This document shows positions 44,060 to 53,670 of a stretch of 54,849 bases of DNA, piece after piece. Origin of the DNA: Bacillota bacterium (GTDB taxonomy: Bacteria > Bacillota > Clostridia > Oscillospirales > Oscillospiraceae). Location of the stretch: the NCBI GenBank assembly GCA_029225225.1, contig JAQXWB010000071.1, forward strand, positions 1 to 54,849. The letters run 5' to 3'. Under the pieces are notes generated by a model that ran no database searches, was not told the origin of the DNA, and saw only the letters and a program-made list of their open reading frames with translations. Numbering within the stretch: the stretch's first letter is position 1; each line of letters opens with the position of its first letter. Position numbers and translations under genes: made by a program.

Positions 44060-45490
44060 TTATTTACTCATCAGTTCTGTATAGAGCTGCATATATTCCG
44101 CGGCGGGCACCTGCCAGCTGAAGTCGCACTCCATATCATGCTTGGCAAGCTCGTTCCATCGGTCGCGATCATTATAGTATAAGCCGACCGCGCGGTCAAT
44201 GGCGCCGAGAAAATCATCCGCGTTATAGCTCTGGAAGGTAAAGCCTCTTCCCTCCCCCGTCGCCCCGTTGTAGGGGGGAACGGTGTCACGCAGGCCGCCC
44301 GTGGAGGCGACAATGGGAACGGTGCCGTAGCGCATGGCAATCAGCTGCGATAAGCCGCATGGCTCAGACTTTGAGGGCATCAGGTACATATCCGCACCGG
44401 CGTAGACCCGCGAGGCAAGCTTTGAGTCAAAGCACAGACACACGGCAACGCGTCCGGGGTACTGCTTTGCATACGCGCTCAGGGCATATTCATATTGCTT
44501 TTCCCCCGTGCCGACTATGACGAGCTGCACCTCTCGCTCCATCAGGCGGTTTGCAATAAAGCACAAAAGGTCAATACCCTTGTGCCCCGCAAGGCGCGTG
44601 ACCATTGCCAAAATCGGCGCGTCGGTATCCGTCCGCAGCCCCAGCTCTTCCCGCAGAGCGCGCTTGTTGTCCCATTTCCCGAGCATTTTCTGCGCGCTGT
44701 AGTTTGCGGCAAGCGCGGCGTCCGTCTCGGGATCATACACGCTCGTGTCAATGCCGTTGGTGATGCCCCAAAGCCACGCGCCGCGCAGCACACCGTCCAA
44801 ACGATGGGCATAGTAAGGATAGCGCAGCTCCTCGGCATAGGTTTTCGAGACGGTCGTCACAATGTCCGCGACCTCAATGGCGCCCTTCATCACGTTGATT
44901 GCGCCGTCGAAGGTCAGCTTGCCGCGATAGCATTCCGGCAGGCCGAGGGTGTTGTCAAAGAAGGAAGTATCCGCCCAGCCCTGATACTCGACATTGTGGA
45001 TCGTAAAGACGGTCTTCGTCGCGGGGCACCATGTGCCGTACAGCGCGCGGCAATAGATAACAGCCATGGCAGCCTGCCAGTCGTGGCAGTGCAGAATATC
45101 CGGCTTGAAGTCCAAATAATACAGCGCCGCCATGACCGCTTTAGAAAAATAAGCAAAGCGTTCGCCGTCGTCAAAGTCGCCGTAGATCGTGCCGCGCGCG
45201 CCGAAATAATAGTCATTGTCGATAAAATAAACCTGCAATTTTTTGCGGCGCGATTTCAGGCGCAGAATACCGACATAGCTCTCGCGCCAAGACAGGTCGA
45301 TGGAAAAGGAGCCGACCTGCTCAACCTCGATCGCGCTGTTCTGCTTGATGCGCTTATAGTACGGCAGGAATAGGCAGACCTCATTGCCCCGGAGCTTCGC
45401 AAGCTCCGTAGGAAGTGCCTGCATCACATCTCCGAGGCCGCCTGTTTTGACAAAAGGGGCGGCTTCGGAGGCTACCATTGCAATTCTCAT
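44060..45490 (-). CDS. glgA: Glycogen synthase GlgA (GT5)
   Basis: GlgA transfers glucose from ADP-glucose to glycogen chains. The 476-residue GT-B protein starts MRIAMVASEAAPFVKTGGLGDV, with the ADP-glucose-binding KTGGL motif. It ends with the donor-site region PSKSEPCGLSQLIAMRYGTVP. The start overlaps the glgD stop by four bases (ATGA). Length matches the bacterial family. Confidence 0.96.
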   Translation of the reverse strand: MRIAMVASEAAPFVKTGGLGDVMQALPTELAKLRGNEVCLFLPYYKRIKQNSAIEVEQVGSFSIDLSWRESYVGILRLKSRRKKLQVYFIDNDYYFGARGTIYGDFDDGERFAYFSKAVMAALYYLDFKPDILHCHDWQAAMAVIYCRALYGTWCPATKTVFTIHNVEYQGWADTSFFDNTLGLPECYRGKLTFDGAINVMKGAIEVADIVTTVSKTYAEELRYPYYAHRLDGVLRGAWLWGITNGIDTSVYDPETDAALAANYSAQKMLGKWDNKRALREELGLRTDTDAPILAMVTRLAGHKGIDLLCFIANRLMEREVQLVIVGTGEKQYEYALSAYAKQYPGRVAVCLCFDSKLASRVYAGADMYLMPSKSEPCGLSQLIAMRYGTVPIVASTGGLRDTVPPYNGATGEGRGFTFQSYNADDFLGAIDRAVGLYYNDRDRWNELAKHDMECDFSWQVPAAEYMQLYTELMSK

Positions 45491-46605
45491 ACAATCTCTC
45501 CTCGTTTCAATACCAGCGGATGCTCCTTCGTACCGCGCAGAACGGAGCCGGGACGCACGATCACATCCTTATCCAAAATAACACATTCCAGCTCCGCGCC
45601 CTCGCCGATCACCGTGCCCTGCATAATGACGCTGTCGCGCACGACCGCGTTCTTGCCGAGCTTCACGCCGCGGAACAAAACGGAATGGCTCGCGCTGCCC
45701 TCTAAGGTGCAGCCGTCGGCGACGATGCAGTCGTCGATCTCGGAGAATTCTCCGTAATAGGCAGGTACCTCGTCACGCACCTTGGTATAGATCGTGCGGT
45801 TGGGTCGATTAAACAGCCCGTGCCGGATCTCGGGGTCAATGAGCGCGAGGCTGTTGCGGTAAAACTCCACCGTGCTCTCGTTGAAGAGGGCAACACCTTG
45901 GAAGCGGTAAGCATTGATCCGCATTCCCTCCTCGGCAAAGCCGTGCATCACGAGATCACGCTCAAAGCGATAACGGTTGTGCGCCACCGCCTCCGTCACC
46001 TCGCGGATCAGCCGCTCGCGGCTGATGACGAAGATCCCCATGGAGGCAAGATAGCTCTCATCGGCGCAGTAATCCACGGCGATATCGGTCACGCAGTTTT
46101 CCGCGTCCACTTTCACTGCCATGTCAAGCTGCTTCTTTCCGTTGCTGATGCCGTCCTTGACGACGACGGTTACCTCCGCGCCGGAGGCAATATGATGCTC
46201 AATAACCTCGCGGAAATCAATCGCGCACAGGACGCCGCTGTCCACCAAAACGATATAGTCCTCCTTGGAATGCACTAAGAAGGACATTGCGGAGTTGAGC
46301 GCGTCCAGCTTGCCGCGGTAGGAACTGTTGTGGTCGGCGGCAAAGGGCGTGAGGAACTCCAAACCGCCCTCCTCAAGGTCAAGGTCCCACTCCTGTCCGG
46401 AGCCGATGTGGTTCATCATGGACTGATAATTATGCTTGGTGATGATGCCGATATGACGGATACCGGAATTGGTCATATTGGACAGGGAAAAGTCGATCTG
46501 ACGGTAGCGTCCGCCGTAGGGCAGCGACGCCATGGTGCGCTTATTGGTCAGCTCGCCGAGGGAGCTGTCATAGATATTCGCAAAGATGATACCCATTGTA
46601 GTCAT
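45487..46605 (-). CDS. glgD: GlgD, non-catalytic glucose-1-phosphate adenylyltransferase subunit
   Basis: The 372-residue product is related to GlgC but its N-terminus reads GIIFANIYDSSLGELT, lacking the GGxGxRL nucleotide loop. Such GlgD subunits in Firmicutes form hetero-tetramers with GlgC and raise its activity. A left-handed beta helix at the C-terminus (VADGCTLEGSASHSVLF, VIGEGAELE) is intact. The start was set at 46605, nine bases from GGGAGG. The longer frame would overlap glgC. Confidence 0.94.
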   Translation of the reverse strand: MTTMGIIFANIYDSSLGELTNKRTMASLPYGGRYRQIDFSLSNMTNSGIRHIGIITKHNYQSMMNHIGSGQEWDLDLEEGGLEFLTPFAADHNSSYRGKLDALNSAMSFLVHSKEDYIVLVDSGVLCAIDFREVIEHHIASGAEVTVVVKDGISNGKKQLDMAVKVDAENCVTDIAVDYCADESYLASMGIFVISRERLIREVTEAVAHNRYRFERDLVMHGFAEEGMRINAYRFQGVALFNESTVEFYRNSLALIDPEIRHGLFNRPNRTIYTKVRDEVPAYYGEFSEIDDCIVADGCTLEGSASHSVLFRGVKLGKNAVVRDSVIMQGTVIGEGAELECVILDKDVIVRPGSVLRGTKEHPLVLKRGEIV

Positions 46606-46630
46606 GGTTTGATTCCTCCCTTTCCCTGTT

Positions 46631-47818
46631 TTAATAAATTTCTCCGGGTTTGACGGTCTGGTTCGCCTCAATCGTCTTTTTCTTTCCGATGACGCTGATC
46701 TTCTTTGCCTCATCGGGCGCGAAGCTGCCGCCGATCACCGCGCCGCGGCAAATGTGGCAGTCCTCGCCGATGATGGCATGACGGATGATCGCACCCGTCT
46801 CAATGACGACATTCGGCATAATCACGCTGTCTTCCACAATCGCGCCCGCTTCAACCGTGCAGCCGGTGGAGATGATGGAATGCGTAATGCTGCCGTAGAT
46901 CTCACAGCCTTCGGCGATGAAGCTGTTAATATTCTTCGATTCCTTTGCAATGAAGCTTGAGGGCATGGCGTAGTTTCTGGCATAGATGCGCTGCCCCTTC
47001 TCACCATAGAGATTGAAGGCAGGCTCCGTGCCCAGCAGCTCCATGTTCGCCTCCCACAGGGAGTTAATCGTGCCGACATCCTTCCAGTAGCCGCGGAATT
47101 CATAGGCAAAGAGCTTATGTCCCGTCTTCAGCAGCGCCGGAATGACATTCTTGCCAAAGTCGTTTTCGGAGGTCGGATCCTCCTCGTCCGCGATCAGGAA
47201 TTCTCGCAGGACGCTCCATTTGAAGATGTAGATGCCCATAGAGGCGTTCGTGCTCTTCGGATGCTTGGGCGTCTCCTCAAATTCATAGATTTCACCGTCT
47301 TCCCTCGTGTTCATGATGCCGAAGCGGCTCGCCTCCACGAGGGGCTCGGTACGCACAGCGATGGTGCAGTCGGCGTCCTTCTGCTCGTGGTAGCGGAGCA
47401 TGGCGGCGTAATCCATCTTGTAAATATGGTCGCCAGAGAGGATCAGCACATTGTCCGGATCGTAGCGCTCGATGAAGGGGATATTCTGGTAGATCGCGTT
47501 CGCCGTGCCCTTATACCACTCGGACTTTTTGCTGCGGGCATAGGGCGGCAGCACCTGTACACCGCCGTGCGAACGGTTCAAGCGCCACGGCTGACCGTTG
47601 CCGATGTACTCGTTCAGCTCCAAGGGCTGATACTGCGTGAGAATGCCGACCGTGTCGATGCCTGAGTTAACACAGTTGGACAGAGGGAAATCAATGATGC
47701 GGTATTTTCCACCGAAGGGGACAGCGGGCTTTGCGGTGTTCTCCGTCAATACCATCAGGCGGCTGCCCTGACCGCCTGCTAACAGCATGGCAACACAGTG
47801 CTTTTTCTGAAAGTTCAT
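46631..47818 (-). CDS. glgC: Glucose-1-phosphate adenylyltransferase GlgC
   Basis: GlgC makes ADP-glucose, the committed step of glycogen synthesis. The 395-residue protein has the nucleotide loop LAGGQGSRL and the downstream signature [19 protein letters not shown]. The glucose-1-phosphate site region is VDALE-like [23 protein letters not shown]-terminal beta helix follows. The start was moved two codons to the ATG at 47818 for its spacing from AAGGAG. Confidence 0.96.
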   Translation of the reverse strand: MNFQKKHCVAMLLAGGQGSRLMVLTENTAKPAVPFGGKYRIIDFPLSNCVNSGIDTVGILTQYQPLELNEYIGNGQPWRLNRSHGGVQVLPPYARSKKSEWYKGTANAIYQNIPFIERYDPDNVLILSGDHIYKMDYAAMLRYHEQKDADCTIAVRTEPLVEASRFGIMNTREDGEIYEFEETPKHPKSTNASMGIYIFKWSVLREFLIADEEDPTSENDFGKNVIPALLKTGHKLFAYEFRGYWKDVGTINSLWEANMELLGTEPAFNLYGEKGQRIYARNYAMPSSFIAKESKNINSFIAEGCEIYGSITHSIISTGCTVEAGAIVEDSVIMPNVVIETGAIIRHAIIGEDCHICRGAVIGGSFAPDEAKKISVIGKKKTIEANQTVKPGEIY

Positions 47819-47892
47819 GCGCACATCTCCTTTTTCTTAATTGGTTGAATTCCGTCTTGCGATCCCACGCCTGTGGGAGGTGTTTCCTTGGT

Positions 47893-49818
47893 TTACTTGG
47901 CTTTTGTGGTTTTCTTTGTTCCCGTTGCTTCCTTTTTCTTCCTCGGCGCGGCCTTTTTCTTATAGAAGGCGACGGACATCGGCGCAATGGTGAATTCGCC
48001 GGAGAACGGCAAATCGTGCAACGGTTCCTTCTCCGCCGTGACGGTGGGAAGCACCGTCCCGCTGCCGCCGTACTTTTCGTCGTCGCTGCTGAAGACCGGC
48101 TCATATTCGCCCGCGCGCGGCAGGCCGAAACGATAATGCTCACGCAGGACCGGGCAGAAGTTGCACACGCAGATCAGTTCTCTGCCTCTGCGGTCAATGC
48201 GTCGGAAGACAATTACACTGTTGCAGTAATCATCCACGACGATCCAACGGAAGCCCTCCCAGTCGGAGTCATTGTTCCACAGGCTGCTGTGGTCGAGATA
48301 GAAGTGGTTCAGGTCGCGGACATAGTCCTGCATCTGCTTGTGGCGCGGATATTCGAGCAGGAACCAGTCAAGCTGGCCCTTTTCGTTCCACTCGGCAAAC
48401 TGCGCGAACTCATTGCCCATGAAGCTGAGCTTTTTGCCCGGATGCGCCATCATGTAGCCGTAGAAGGCACGCAGATTGCTGAACTTCATATCATATTCGC
48501 CGGGCATCTTATTGATGAGCGAATTCTTGCAGTGAACAACCTCATCGTGCGAGAGCGGCAGAATGTAATTCTCCGAATACGCATAGGTCATGGAGAAGGT
48601 GAGCTGATTGTGGCTGCCCTTACGGTAGAGCGGGTCGAGCGACATATATTTCAGCGAGTCATTCATCCAGCCCATGTTCCATTTAAAGAGGAAGCCGAGT
48701 CCGCCGTCGTAGTCGGGCTTTGTGACCATCGGGAAGGCGGTGGATTCCTCCGCGGCCGTGATGGCGTTACGGCGGACGGAGAAGACCGCGCGGTTCAGCT
48801 TGCGCAGGAAGGCAATCGCCTCTAAATTCTCCTTGCCGCCGAACTTGTTCGGGTGGTATTCTCTCCTGCCGTAGTCAAGGTAGAGCATCGCGGCAACCGC
48901 GTCCACACGCAGGCCGTCAACATGGTACATCTCCAGCCAGTAGATCGCATTGGAGATCAGGAACGACTGCACCTCGCCTTTTCCGAAGTCGAAAATGCGG
49001 GTTGTCCAGTCGGGGTGCTCGTTCATCATCGGGTCGGACAGCTCATAGCAGCAGGTGCCGTCGAACTCGTATAGGCCGTATTCGTCCTTCGGGAAGTGCG
49101 CGGGAACCCAGTCAAACAGAACACCGATGTCCGCCTGATGGCATTTGTCAATGAATTTCATGAGCTGCTTCGGATCGCCGTAGCGGGAGGTCGGGGCGTA
49201 GTACCCGGTGACCTGATAGCCCCACGAGGGATCGTAGGGATACTCGGACAGCGGCATCAGCTCAATGTGGGTATAGCCCATCTCCTTCAGGTAGGGAATC
49301 AGTTGATCCGCAAGATCCTCATAGTTATGTACGCTGCCGTCGGGCTTGCGCTTCCATGAGCCGAAGTGCATCTCATAAATGTTCATCGGGCTGTCAAGGA
49401 GCTTGCGCTTGCCCTGCTTGCGGCGGTAGGCGGCGTCTCCCCATACATAGCCGTCGAGCGTACAGATACGGCTTGAGTTTTCGGGCAGCTTCTGCATTTG
49501 GAAGCCGTAGGGGTCTGCCTTATAGACCGTCGAACCGTTGGCACGGCGGACGAAATATTTATATGCCTGCCCCTCCTGCGCATTGGCTGAAAAGGCCTCC
49601 CAAATGCCGTTTTTCACAAGCGTCATCGGCATATCCTCGGGATTCCAGAAATTCCAGTCACCCGTGACGCTGACGCCCTTCGCGTGCGGCGCCCAGACGC
49701 GGAACACATAACCGTTTACGCCGTCGCGCTGCTCGGGATGGCAGCCGAGGAAGGTATACGCCCGCAGCTCATCGCCGTCGGAAAAGCGTTTAATTGCATT
49801 CAGTAAGTTTTGATCCAT
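47893..49818 (-). CDS. glgB: 1,4-alpha-glucan branching enzyme GlgB
   Basis: GlgB introduces alpha-1,6 branches. The 641-residue protein has an N-terminal CBM48 domain (about 25-115, VFRVWAPHAKGVSVTGDWN). The GH13 catalytic region has DWVPAHFP, DGLRVDAVAAMLYLDY (nucleophile Asp), ITAAEEST (acid Glu) and LSHDEVVH. A short Lys/Ala/Thr-rich tail (KKKAAPRKKKEATGTKK) ends it and is not part of the fold. It is first in the glgBCDAP operon. Confidence 0.96.
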   Translation of the reverse strand: MDQNLLNAIKRFSDGDELRAYTFLGCHPEQRDGVNGYVFRVWAPHAKGVSVTGDWNFWNPEDMPMTLVKNGIWEAFSANAQEGQAYKYFVRRANGSTVYKADPYGFQMQKLPENSSRICTLDGYVWGDAAYRRKQGKRKLLDSPMNIYEMHFGSWKRKPDGSVHNYEDLADQLIPYLKEMGYTHIELMPLSEYPYDPSWGYQVTGYYAPTSRYGDPKQLMKFIDKCHQADIGVLFDWVPAHFPKDEYGLYEFDGTCCYELSDPMMNEHPDWTTRIFDFGKGEVQSFLISNAIYWLEMYHVDGLRVDAVAAMLYLDYGRREYHPNKFGGKENLEAIAFLRKLNRAVFSVRRNAITAAEESTAFPMVTKPDYDGGLGFLFKWNMGWMNDSLKYMSLDPLYRKGSHNQLTFSMTYAYSENYILPLSHDEVVHCKNSLINKMPGEYDMKFSNLRAFYGYMMAHPGKKLSFMGNEFAQFAEWNEKGQLDWFLLEYPRHKQMQDYVRDLNHFYLDHSSLWNNDSDWEGFRWIVVDDYCNSVIVFRRIDRRGRELICVCNFCPVLREHYRFGLPRAGEYEPVFSSDDEKYGGSGTVLPTVTAEKEPLHDLPFSGEFTIAPMSVAFYKKKAAPRKKKEATGTKKTTKAK

Positions 49819-49864
49819 GTTTTGCCTCCTTTAGTATATGGCATAAAGATGAATATGCATCTTG

Positions 49865-49892
49865 ATTATACCACTTTGCACAAAAATTGCAA
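49865..49892 (-). promoter_or_regulatory. Sigma-A promoter of the glg operon
   Basis: TTGCAA (49887-49892) and TATAAT (49865-49870) are 16 bases apart on the minus strand, about 45 bases upstream of glgB. Confidence 0.7.
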
Positions 49893-50108
49893 CTGTTTTC
49901 AAGAAAAACTGATAATACTGTTGTATTTTTCCTCGAGGTTGCAAGTTTTCTGTCTTTGGCAGTATTGTACGCCCGTTTCGGCGCAAAATATGCGGAATTC
50001 TGCCGTCGTGCCCCCTCCTTGCGCAAAATCCCACGGAAAAAACCGTTGCTTTTTCCCAACCTTTCGGAAGCTGCACCGCTTCTTCCCACTTTTTTGAGGC
50101 AAATTTGC
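49893..50108. other. Intergenic region between glgB and mgtE promoters
   Basis: No gene or strong structure was found. The stretch is pyrimidine-rich on the plus strand and separates two divergent promoters. Confidence 0.5.
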
Positions 50109-50137
50109 TTGACAAACGGCTTTTTCGGGAATAAGAT
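50109..50137 (+). promoter_or_regulatory. Sigma-A promoter of mgtE
   Basis: A perfect TTGACA (50109-50114) is followed after 17 bases by TAAGAT (50132-50137). It gives a leader of about 190 bases before mgtE. Confidence 0.75.
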
Positions 50138-50335
50138 AAAGGATATGGCAAACGCTCAAATTGATATCAAAGGAGGGAACAGGTCATGGATGCTGGGAGT
50201 ACCGGCGGCACATCGGCAGGCCGAAGTCCGAGGCAGCGCCGCATGCATTGGCGCTGTTCCCCATAACCCGATAGGTCTGCCGTGCCGACTTCCCGATCTC
50301 TGATCAAAATGCTATGAAACAGGAGGTCAGAACCG
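50138..50335 (+). promoter_or_regulatory. Structured mgtE leader RNA
   Basis: A long stem pairs 50206-50222 with 50274-50287: CGGCAC with GTGCCG and GGCAGGCC with GGTCTGCC, with one 3-base bulge and one G-U. It encloses a second hairpin, CAGCGCC (50234-50240) with GGCGCTG (50250-50256). TCTGATC (50299-50305) can pair with GGTCAGA (50325-50331), masking part of the mgtE ribosome binding site AGGAGGT. I did not see the M-box consensus. Magnesium- or translation-dependent control is an inference. Confidence 0.5.
50186..50266 (+). CDS. Possible 26-codon leader peptide of mgtE
   Basis: An ATG follows AAAGGAGG by nine bases and opens 26 codons ending in TAA. The start is MDAGSTGGTSAGRSPRQRR and the end is HWRCSP. 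The ORF spans the left arm of the long stem and the whole inner hairpin, so ribosome movement would remodel the leader. It has no known homologue that I recognise and could be chance. Confidence 0.35.
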   Translation: MDAGSTGGTSAGRSPRQRRMHWRCSP

Positions 50336-51709
50336 ATGGCAGAGCATAACGTCACCGTAGAAAGCACGCTGGACGCGCTTTTGAGCGAAAAAAAGTACGC
50401 CACAATCCGCGACATCCTCTCGACGATGAATCCCGCCGACATCGCCTCGGTGTTCGACGAGATGGAGGAGGAGCGTCTGCCGCTGCTGTTCCGGCTGCTG
50501 CCGAAGGAGCTTGCGGCGGAGGCGTTCGTCGAGATGGAGCCGGAGGCGCAGGAGCTGCTGATCCGCGGCTTCTCAGATTCCGAGCTGCGCGAGGTGCTCG
50601 ACGAATTATATGTTGACGACGCGGTCGATATCGTCGAGGAGATGCCCGCCAACGTCGTGCGGCGCATTTTGTCGCAAGCCGATCCGCAGATGCGCAAGGA
50701 GATCAACGAGATCCTGCGCTATCCCGAAAATTCCGCCGGCTCGATCATGACGACGGAATATGTCTCCCTGCGCCCGAACATGACGGTGGAGGAATCCATT
50801 CTCCGCATCCGCCGCACGGGCGTGGACAAAGAGACTATTTATACCTGTTATGTTACCAAAAACCGCACTCTGATCGGTTTGGTCACCGTCAAGGATCTGC
50901 TCTTGGCGCAGGACGACGAGACGACCATTGAGGAGATCATGGAGACGAATGTCATCTCCGTCAACACCCACACCGATCAGGAGGAAGTCGCGCGGATGTT
51001 CTCAAAATACGACTTCCTCGCCCTGCCCGTGGTGGATGCGGAGAGCCGCATGGTCGGTATCGTCACCTTCGATGACGCAATGGACGTCATGGAGGACGAG
51101 GTCACCGAGGATATGGAGATCATGGGCGGCATGACGCCGTCGGACAAGACCTATCTGCGTTCGACGGTATTCGATCTGTTCAAGCACCGTATTCCTTGGC
51201 TGATGCTCCTGATGGTCTCCGCGACCTTTACGGGACTGATCATCTCCGGCTTTGAAAACGCGCTTGCCGCACAGGTCGTGCTGACGGCGTTCATCCCGAT
51301 GCTGATGGACACCGGCGGCAACTCCGGCTCGCAGTCCTCCGTCACGATCATCCGCGCCCTCTCCCTCGGCGAGGTCGAATTCCGCGATCTGCCGCGCGTT
51401 GTCTGGAAGGAGATCCGCACCGCCGTGATGTGCGGTGTGACGCTTGCCGTTGCCTGCTTTGTCAAAATCATGCTGGTTGACCGTCTGCTGCTCGGCAACA
51501 ACGAGGTTACATGGCTGGTCGCCTTCGTCGTCTGCGTCACGCTGGCGCTGACGGTGCTGGTGGCAAAGATCATCGGCTGCTCGCTGCCGCTCTTGGCAAA
51601 AAAGCTCGGCTTTGACCCCGCAGTCATGGCAAGCCCGTTCATCACAACCATCGTCGATGCCCTCTCCCTGCTCGTCTACTTCGGCATCGCAAGCGCTCTG
51701 CTGCTCTGA
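50336..51709 (+). CDS. mgtE: Magnesium transporter MgtE
   Basis: MgtE is a Mg2+ channel gated by intracellular Mg2+. The 457-residue protein has the superhelical MgtE_N domain (about 10-130) and a pair of CBS domains (140-255) with IMTTEYVSLRPNMTVEESI. A plug helix and five transmembrane helices (about 285-457) follow. The channel signature PMLMDTGGNSGSQSS and the end ASPFITTIVDALSLLVYF are present. GGAGG lies upstream of the ATG. Confidence 0.95.
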   Translation: MAEHNVTVESTLDALLSEKKYATIRDILSTMNPADIASVFDEMEEERLPLLFRLLPKELAAEAFVEMEPEAQELLIRGFSDSELREVLDELYVDDAVDIVEEMPANVVRRILSQADPQMRKEINEILRYPENSAGSIMTTEYVSLRPNMTVEESILRIRRTGVDKETIYTCYVTKNRTLIGLVTVKDLLLAQDDETTIEEIMETNVISVNTHTDQEEVARMFSKYDFLALPVVDAESRMVGIVTFDDAMDVMEDEVTEDMEIMGGMTPSDKTYLRSTVFDLFKHRIPWLMLLMVSATFTGLIISGFENALAAQVVLTAFIPMLMDTGGNSGSQSSVTIIRALSLGEVEFRDLPRVVWKEIRTAVMCGVTLAVACFVKIMLVDRLLLGNNEVTWLVAFVVCVTLALTVLVAKIIGCSLPLLAKKLGFDPAVMASPFITTIVDALSLLVYFGIASALLL

Positions 51710-51723
51710 ATTTGATCTAAAGC

Positions 51724-51753
51724 AAAAGCGTCCGGCACACGCCGGACGCTTTT
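51724..51753. terminator. Bidirectional terminator after mgtE
   Basis: AAAAGCGTCCGGC and GCCGGACGCTTTT form a perfect 13-bp stem with loop ACAC. The A and T runs make it usable by both mgtE and the convergent xpaC gene. Confidence 0.9.
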
Positions 51754-51795
51754 CACATTTATCATTTTTTACCGGCACCTTCTACATAACCGAAC

Positions 51796-52464
51796 TCATA
51801 AGGTGAGATTGACTTTCATCCCGTTTTCCTTAAAGCCTTCATCATCGAGAAGACCGTCCCGCTTACAGGCGGTCGTCAGTGCCTCCATTTCCACGGAAAG
51901 GTCCAGCATATCATCTTCGAATAGGTTGGCATACTGTTTTTCCATAGCCGTTCGGATATCGTTGAGGCATGAGACAGTGTTTTCTGTAATCTCCGCAGTC
52001 GGCACACCGCTTTCCTCCAGCCGCACATATTTGAGAAGAATGCTCCCCAGCGTAGGCAGATAATAATTGAAAAACTGGCGTACCGCCGGAATATCCTCCG
52101 GCTGCTCCTTCAGTGTGCGGAGAATACGGTCGATGCTCCTGCAGATTTCTTCGCTTAGGGTACGGACGCGTCTGTCCTTTACGCGCATCTCCAGACGCCG
52201 CAGTTCCATGAGATTGGAACGGCCTTTCACAAGGATGGCATTCACGTCTGCCGATGCTTTTGTTCTTTCCTTTTCCTCCGGTTTTTGCCTTGAGAACACA
52301 ATAACGAGCACTACCAGCAAGATCACCAGCAGCAGGGCGATCCCGGCGATCACGAGAAATACAGTGGACAGTGCCGGGAAAAAGTGCCGCAGGAAAAGGA
52401 AAAACGCTACCGCCCCTATCAGAAACAGTATTCCCGAGAATCCCGATGTTTTCCGATTCTTCAC
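51796..52464 (-). CDS. xpaC: XpaC-like membrane protein
   Basis: The 222-residue protein has two N-terminal transmembrane helices (about 10-27 and 33-57). A soluble helical C-terminal domain has LRRLEMRVKDRRVRTLSEEI and RQFFNYYLPTLGSILLKYVRLEE, the XpaC family features. XpaC was named for hydrolysis of an indolyl phosphate dye. Its real role is unknown. It is regularly paired with TelA, as here. Confidence 0.82.
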   Translation of the reverse strand: MKNRKTSGFSGILFLIGAVAFFLFLRHFFPALSTVFLVIAGIALLLVILLVVLVIVFSRQKPEEKERTKASADVNAILVKGRSNLMELRRLEMRVKDRRVRTLSEEICRSIDRILRTLKEQPEDIPAVRQFFNYYLPTLGSILLKYVRLEESGVPTAEITENTVSCLNDIRTAMEKQYANLFEDDMLDLSVEMEALTTACKRDGLLDDEGFKENGMKVNLTL

Positions 52465-52503
52465 TTCTGCGTCCTCCTTTCCGAAAACCGAATGGCAGTA
52501 ATA

Positions 52504-53643
52504 TCAGTTCTTGATCTCCAGCAGCTTGTTTTTCAGCTCCGTTTCAATCCGGACAAGCTCCGTTTCAGCAGCCTTTCTTTTTGCGCGGCCCTCATTCTGA
52601 ATGCGCAGGATCTCATCAAGCGTACCGATCAGTTGCTCGTTGGTGTGCTGTAGCGTCTCAATGTCTACAATGCCTCGTTCGCTTTCCTGCGCCACCTCAG
52701 CGCTCCCTGTTTTGAGCGCTTCTGCGTTCTTCCGCAGCAGCTCATTGGTCATATCCGATACTTTACGCTGCGCTTCCATTGCTTCTTTGGAATGTGCCAT
52801 GCTCAAAGCCAGCACCATCTGATTCTTCCAAAGCGGAATGGTATTGTTGATGGTGGACTGTATTTTCTCGGACATCAAGGTATCGTTGTTCTGGATCAGG
52901 CGTATCTGAGGTGCCATTTGGATACTGATAGTTCTGGTCAGTTCCAAGTCATAGAGCTTTTTTTCAAACCGGTTGCACATGGCGGCGTAATCATTTGCGG
53001 CCTGTGCATCCTGTGCCTGCCCGGATAGTCTTGCACGTTCCCGCATAGCGGGCAGTGTCTCTGCACATTCCTTATCAAGCTTCTTTTTGCCTGCCAAAAT
53101 GTACATCGTGAGTTCCTTGAAATAGGTAAGGTTTGCTTCGTACATCTTATCCAGCATGATGATATCGGTAAGCAGCCGATTCTGATGTCCTTCCAGTTCT
53201 TCGACGATTCTGTCAATATTTGTCTCCGCCTTGTCATACCGAGCCTTCAGCCGCGCGATTCGGCTTCCGGATTTCTTAAAAAGTCCCAAGAAGCCGCTCT
53301 TTTCCTCTTCCACAGAAAAGCCCTTCAGTTCAGTCACAAGGTTCGCGATCATCTCGCCTGTCTCGCCCAGATCCTTTGTACGCACACCCTCCAGTGCCGT
53401 ATCGGAGAAGGCGGCAACCTTTTTTTGGCAGGCAGCACCGTACTGCAAAATGATTGCGGAATCGTGCAGGTCGATTTTCTCCGAAAACGCATCGACCTGC
53501 TGCTCCTCCTCCGGCGATAGGGTCTGCTGCTCCATATAATGCTCCGTAAGCTCCTTTTGCGGCGGCACCGCAGGAACAGCTTCTTCGGTAGGTAGTGTGA
53601 GTTCGGTTGTGCCCAGCTCTAATTTGATCATATTATCGTCCAT
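52504..53643 (-). CDS. telA: TelA-family toxic-anion resistance protein
   Basis: The 379-residue cytosolic protein is largely alpha-helical and coiled-coil. Signatures of the TelA family include LLTDIIMLDKMYEANLTYFKELTMYILAG and IRLIQNNDTLMSEKIQSTI with NQMVLALS. TelA was linked to tellurite and envelope-stress resistance, but the mechanism is unclear. With XpaC and yitT it forms a minus-strand operon (spacers 27 and 39 bases). Confidence 0.88.
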   Translation of the reverse strand: MDDNMIKLELGTTELTLPTEEAVPAVPPQKELTEHYMEQQTLSPEEEQQVDAFSEKIDLHDSAIILQYGAACQKKVAAFSDTALEGVRTKDLGETGEMIANLVTELKGFSVEEEKSGFLGLFKKSGSRIARLKARYDKAETNIDRIVEELEGHQNRLLTDIIMLDKMYEANLTYFKELTMYILAGKKKLDKECAETLPAMRERARLSGQAQDAQAANDYAAMCNRFEKKLYDLELTRTISIQMAPQIRLIQNNDTLMSEKIQSTINNTIPLWKNQMVLALSMAHSKEAMEAQRKVSDMTNELLRKNAEALKTGSAEVAQESERGIVDIETLQHTNEQLIGTLDEILRIQNEGRAKRKAAETELVRIETELKNKLLEIKN

Positions 53644-53670
53644 TTTTCTTCTCCTTCACAGTATTTTTTC

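Noticed and set aside
50138-50335. M-box magnesium riboswitch ahead of mgtE
   Set aside because: The conserved M-box segments I know were not found in the leader, so I do not name it as such.
52504-53643. telA as a mark of an acquired tellurite-resistance island
   Set aside because: telA/xpaC pairs are common chromosomal genes in Firmicutes and there is no mobile element or composition shift nearby.
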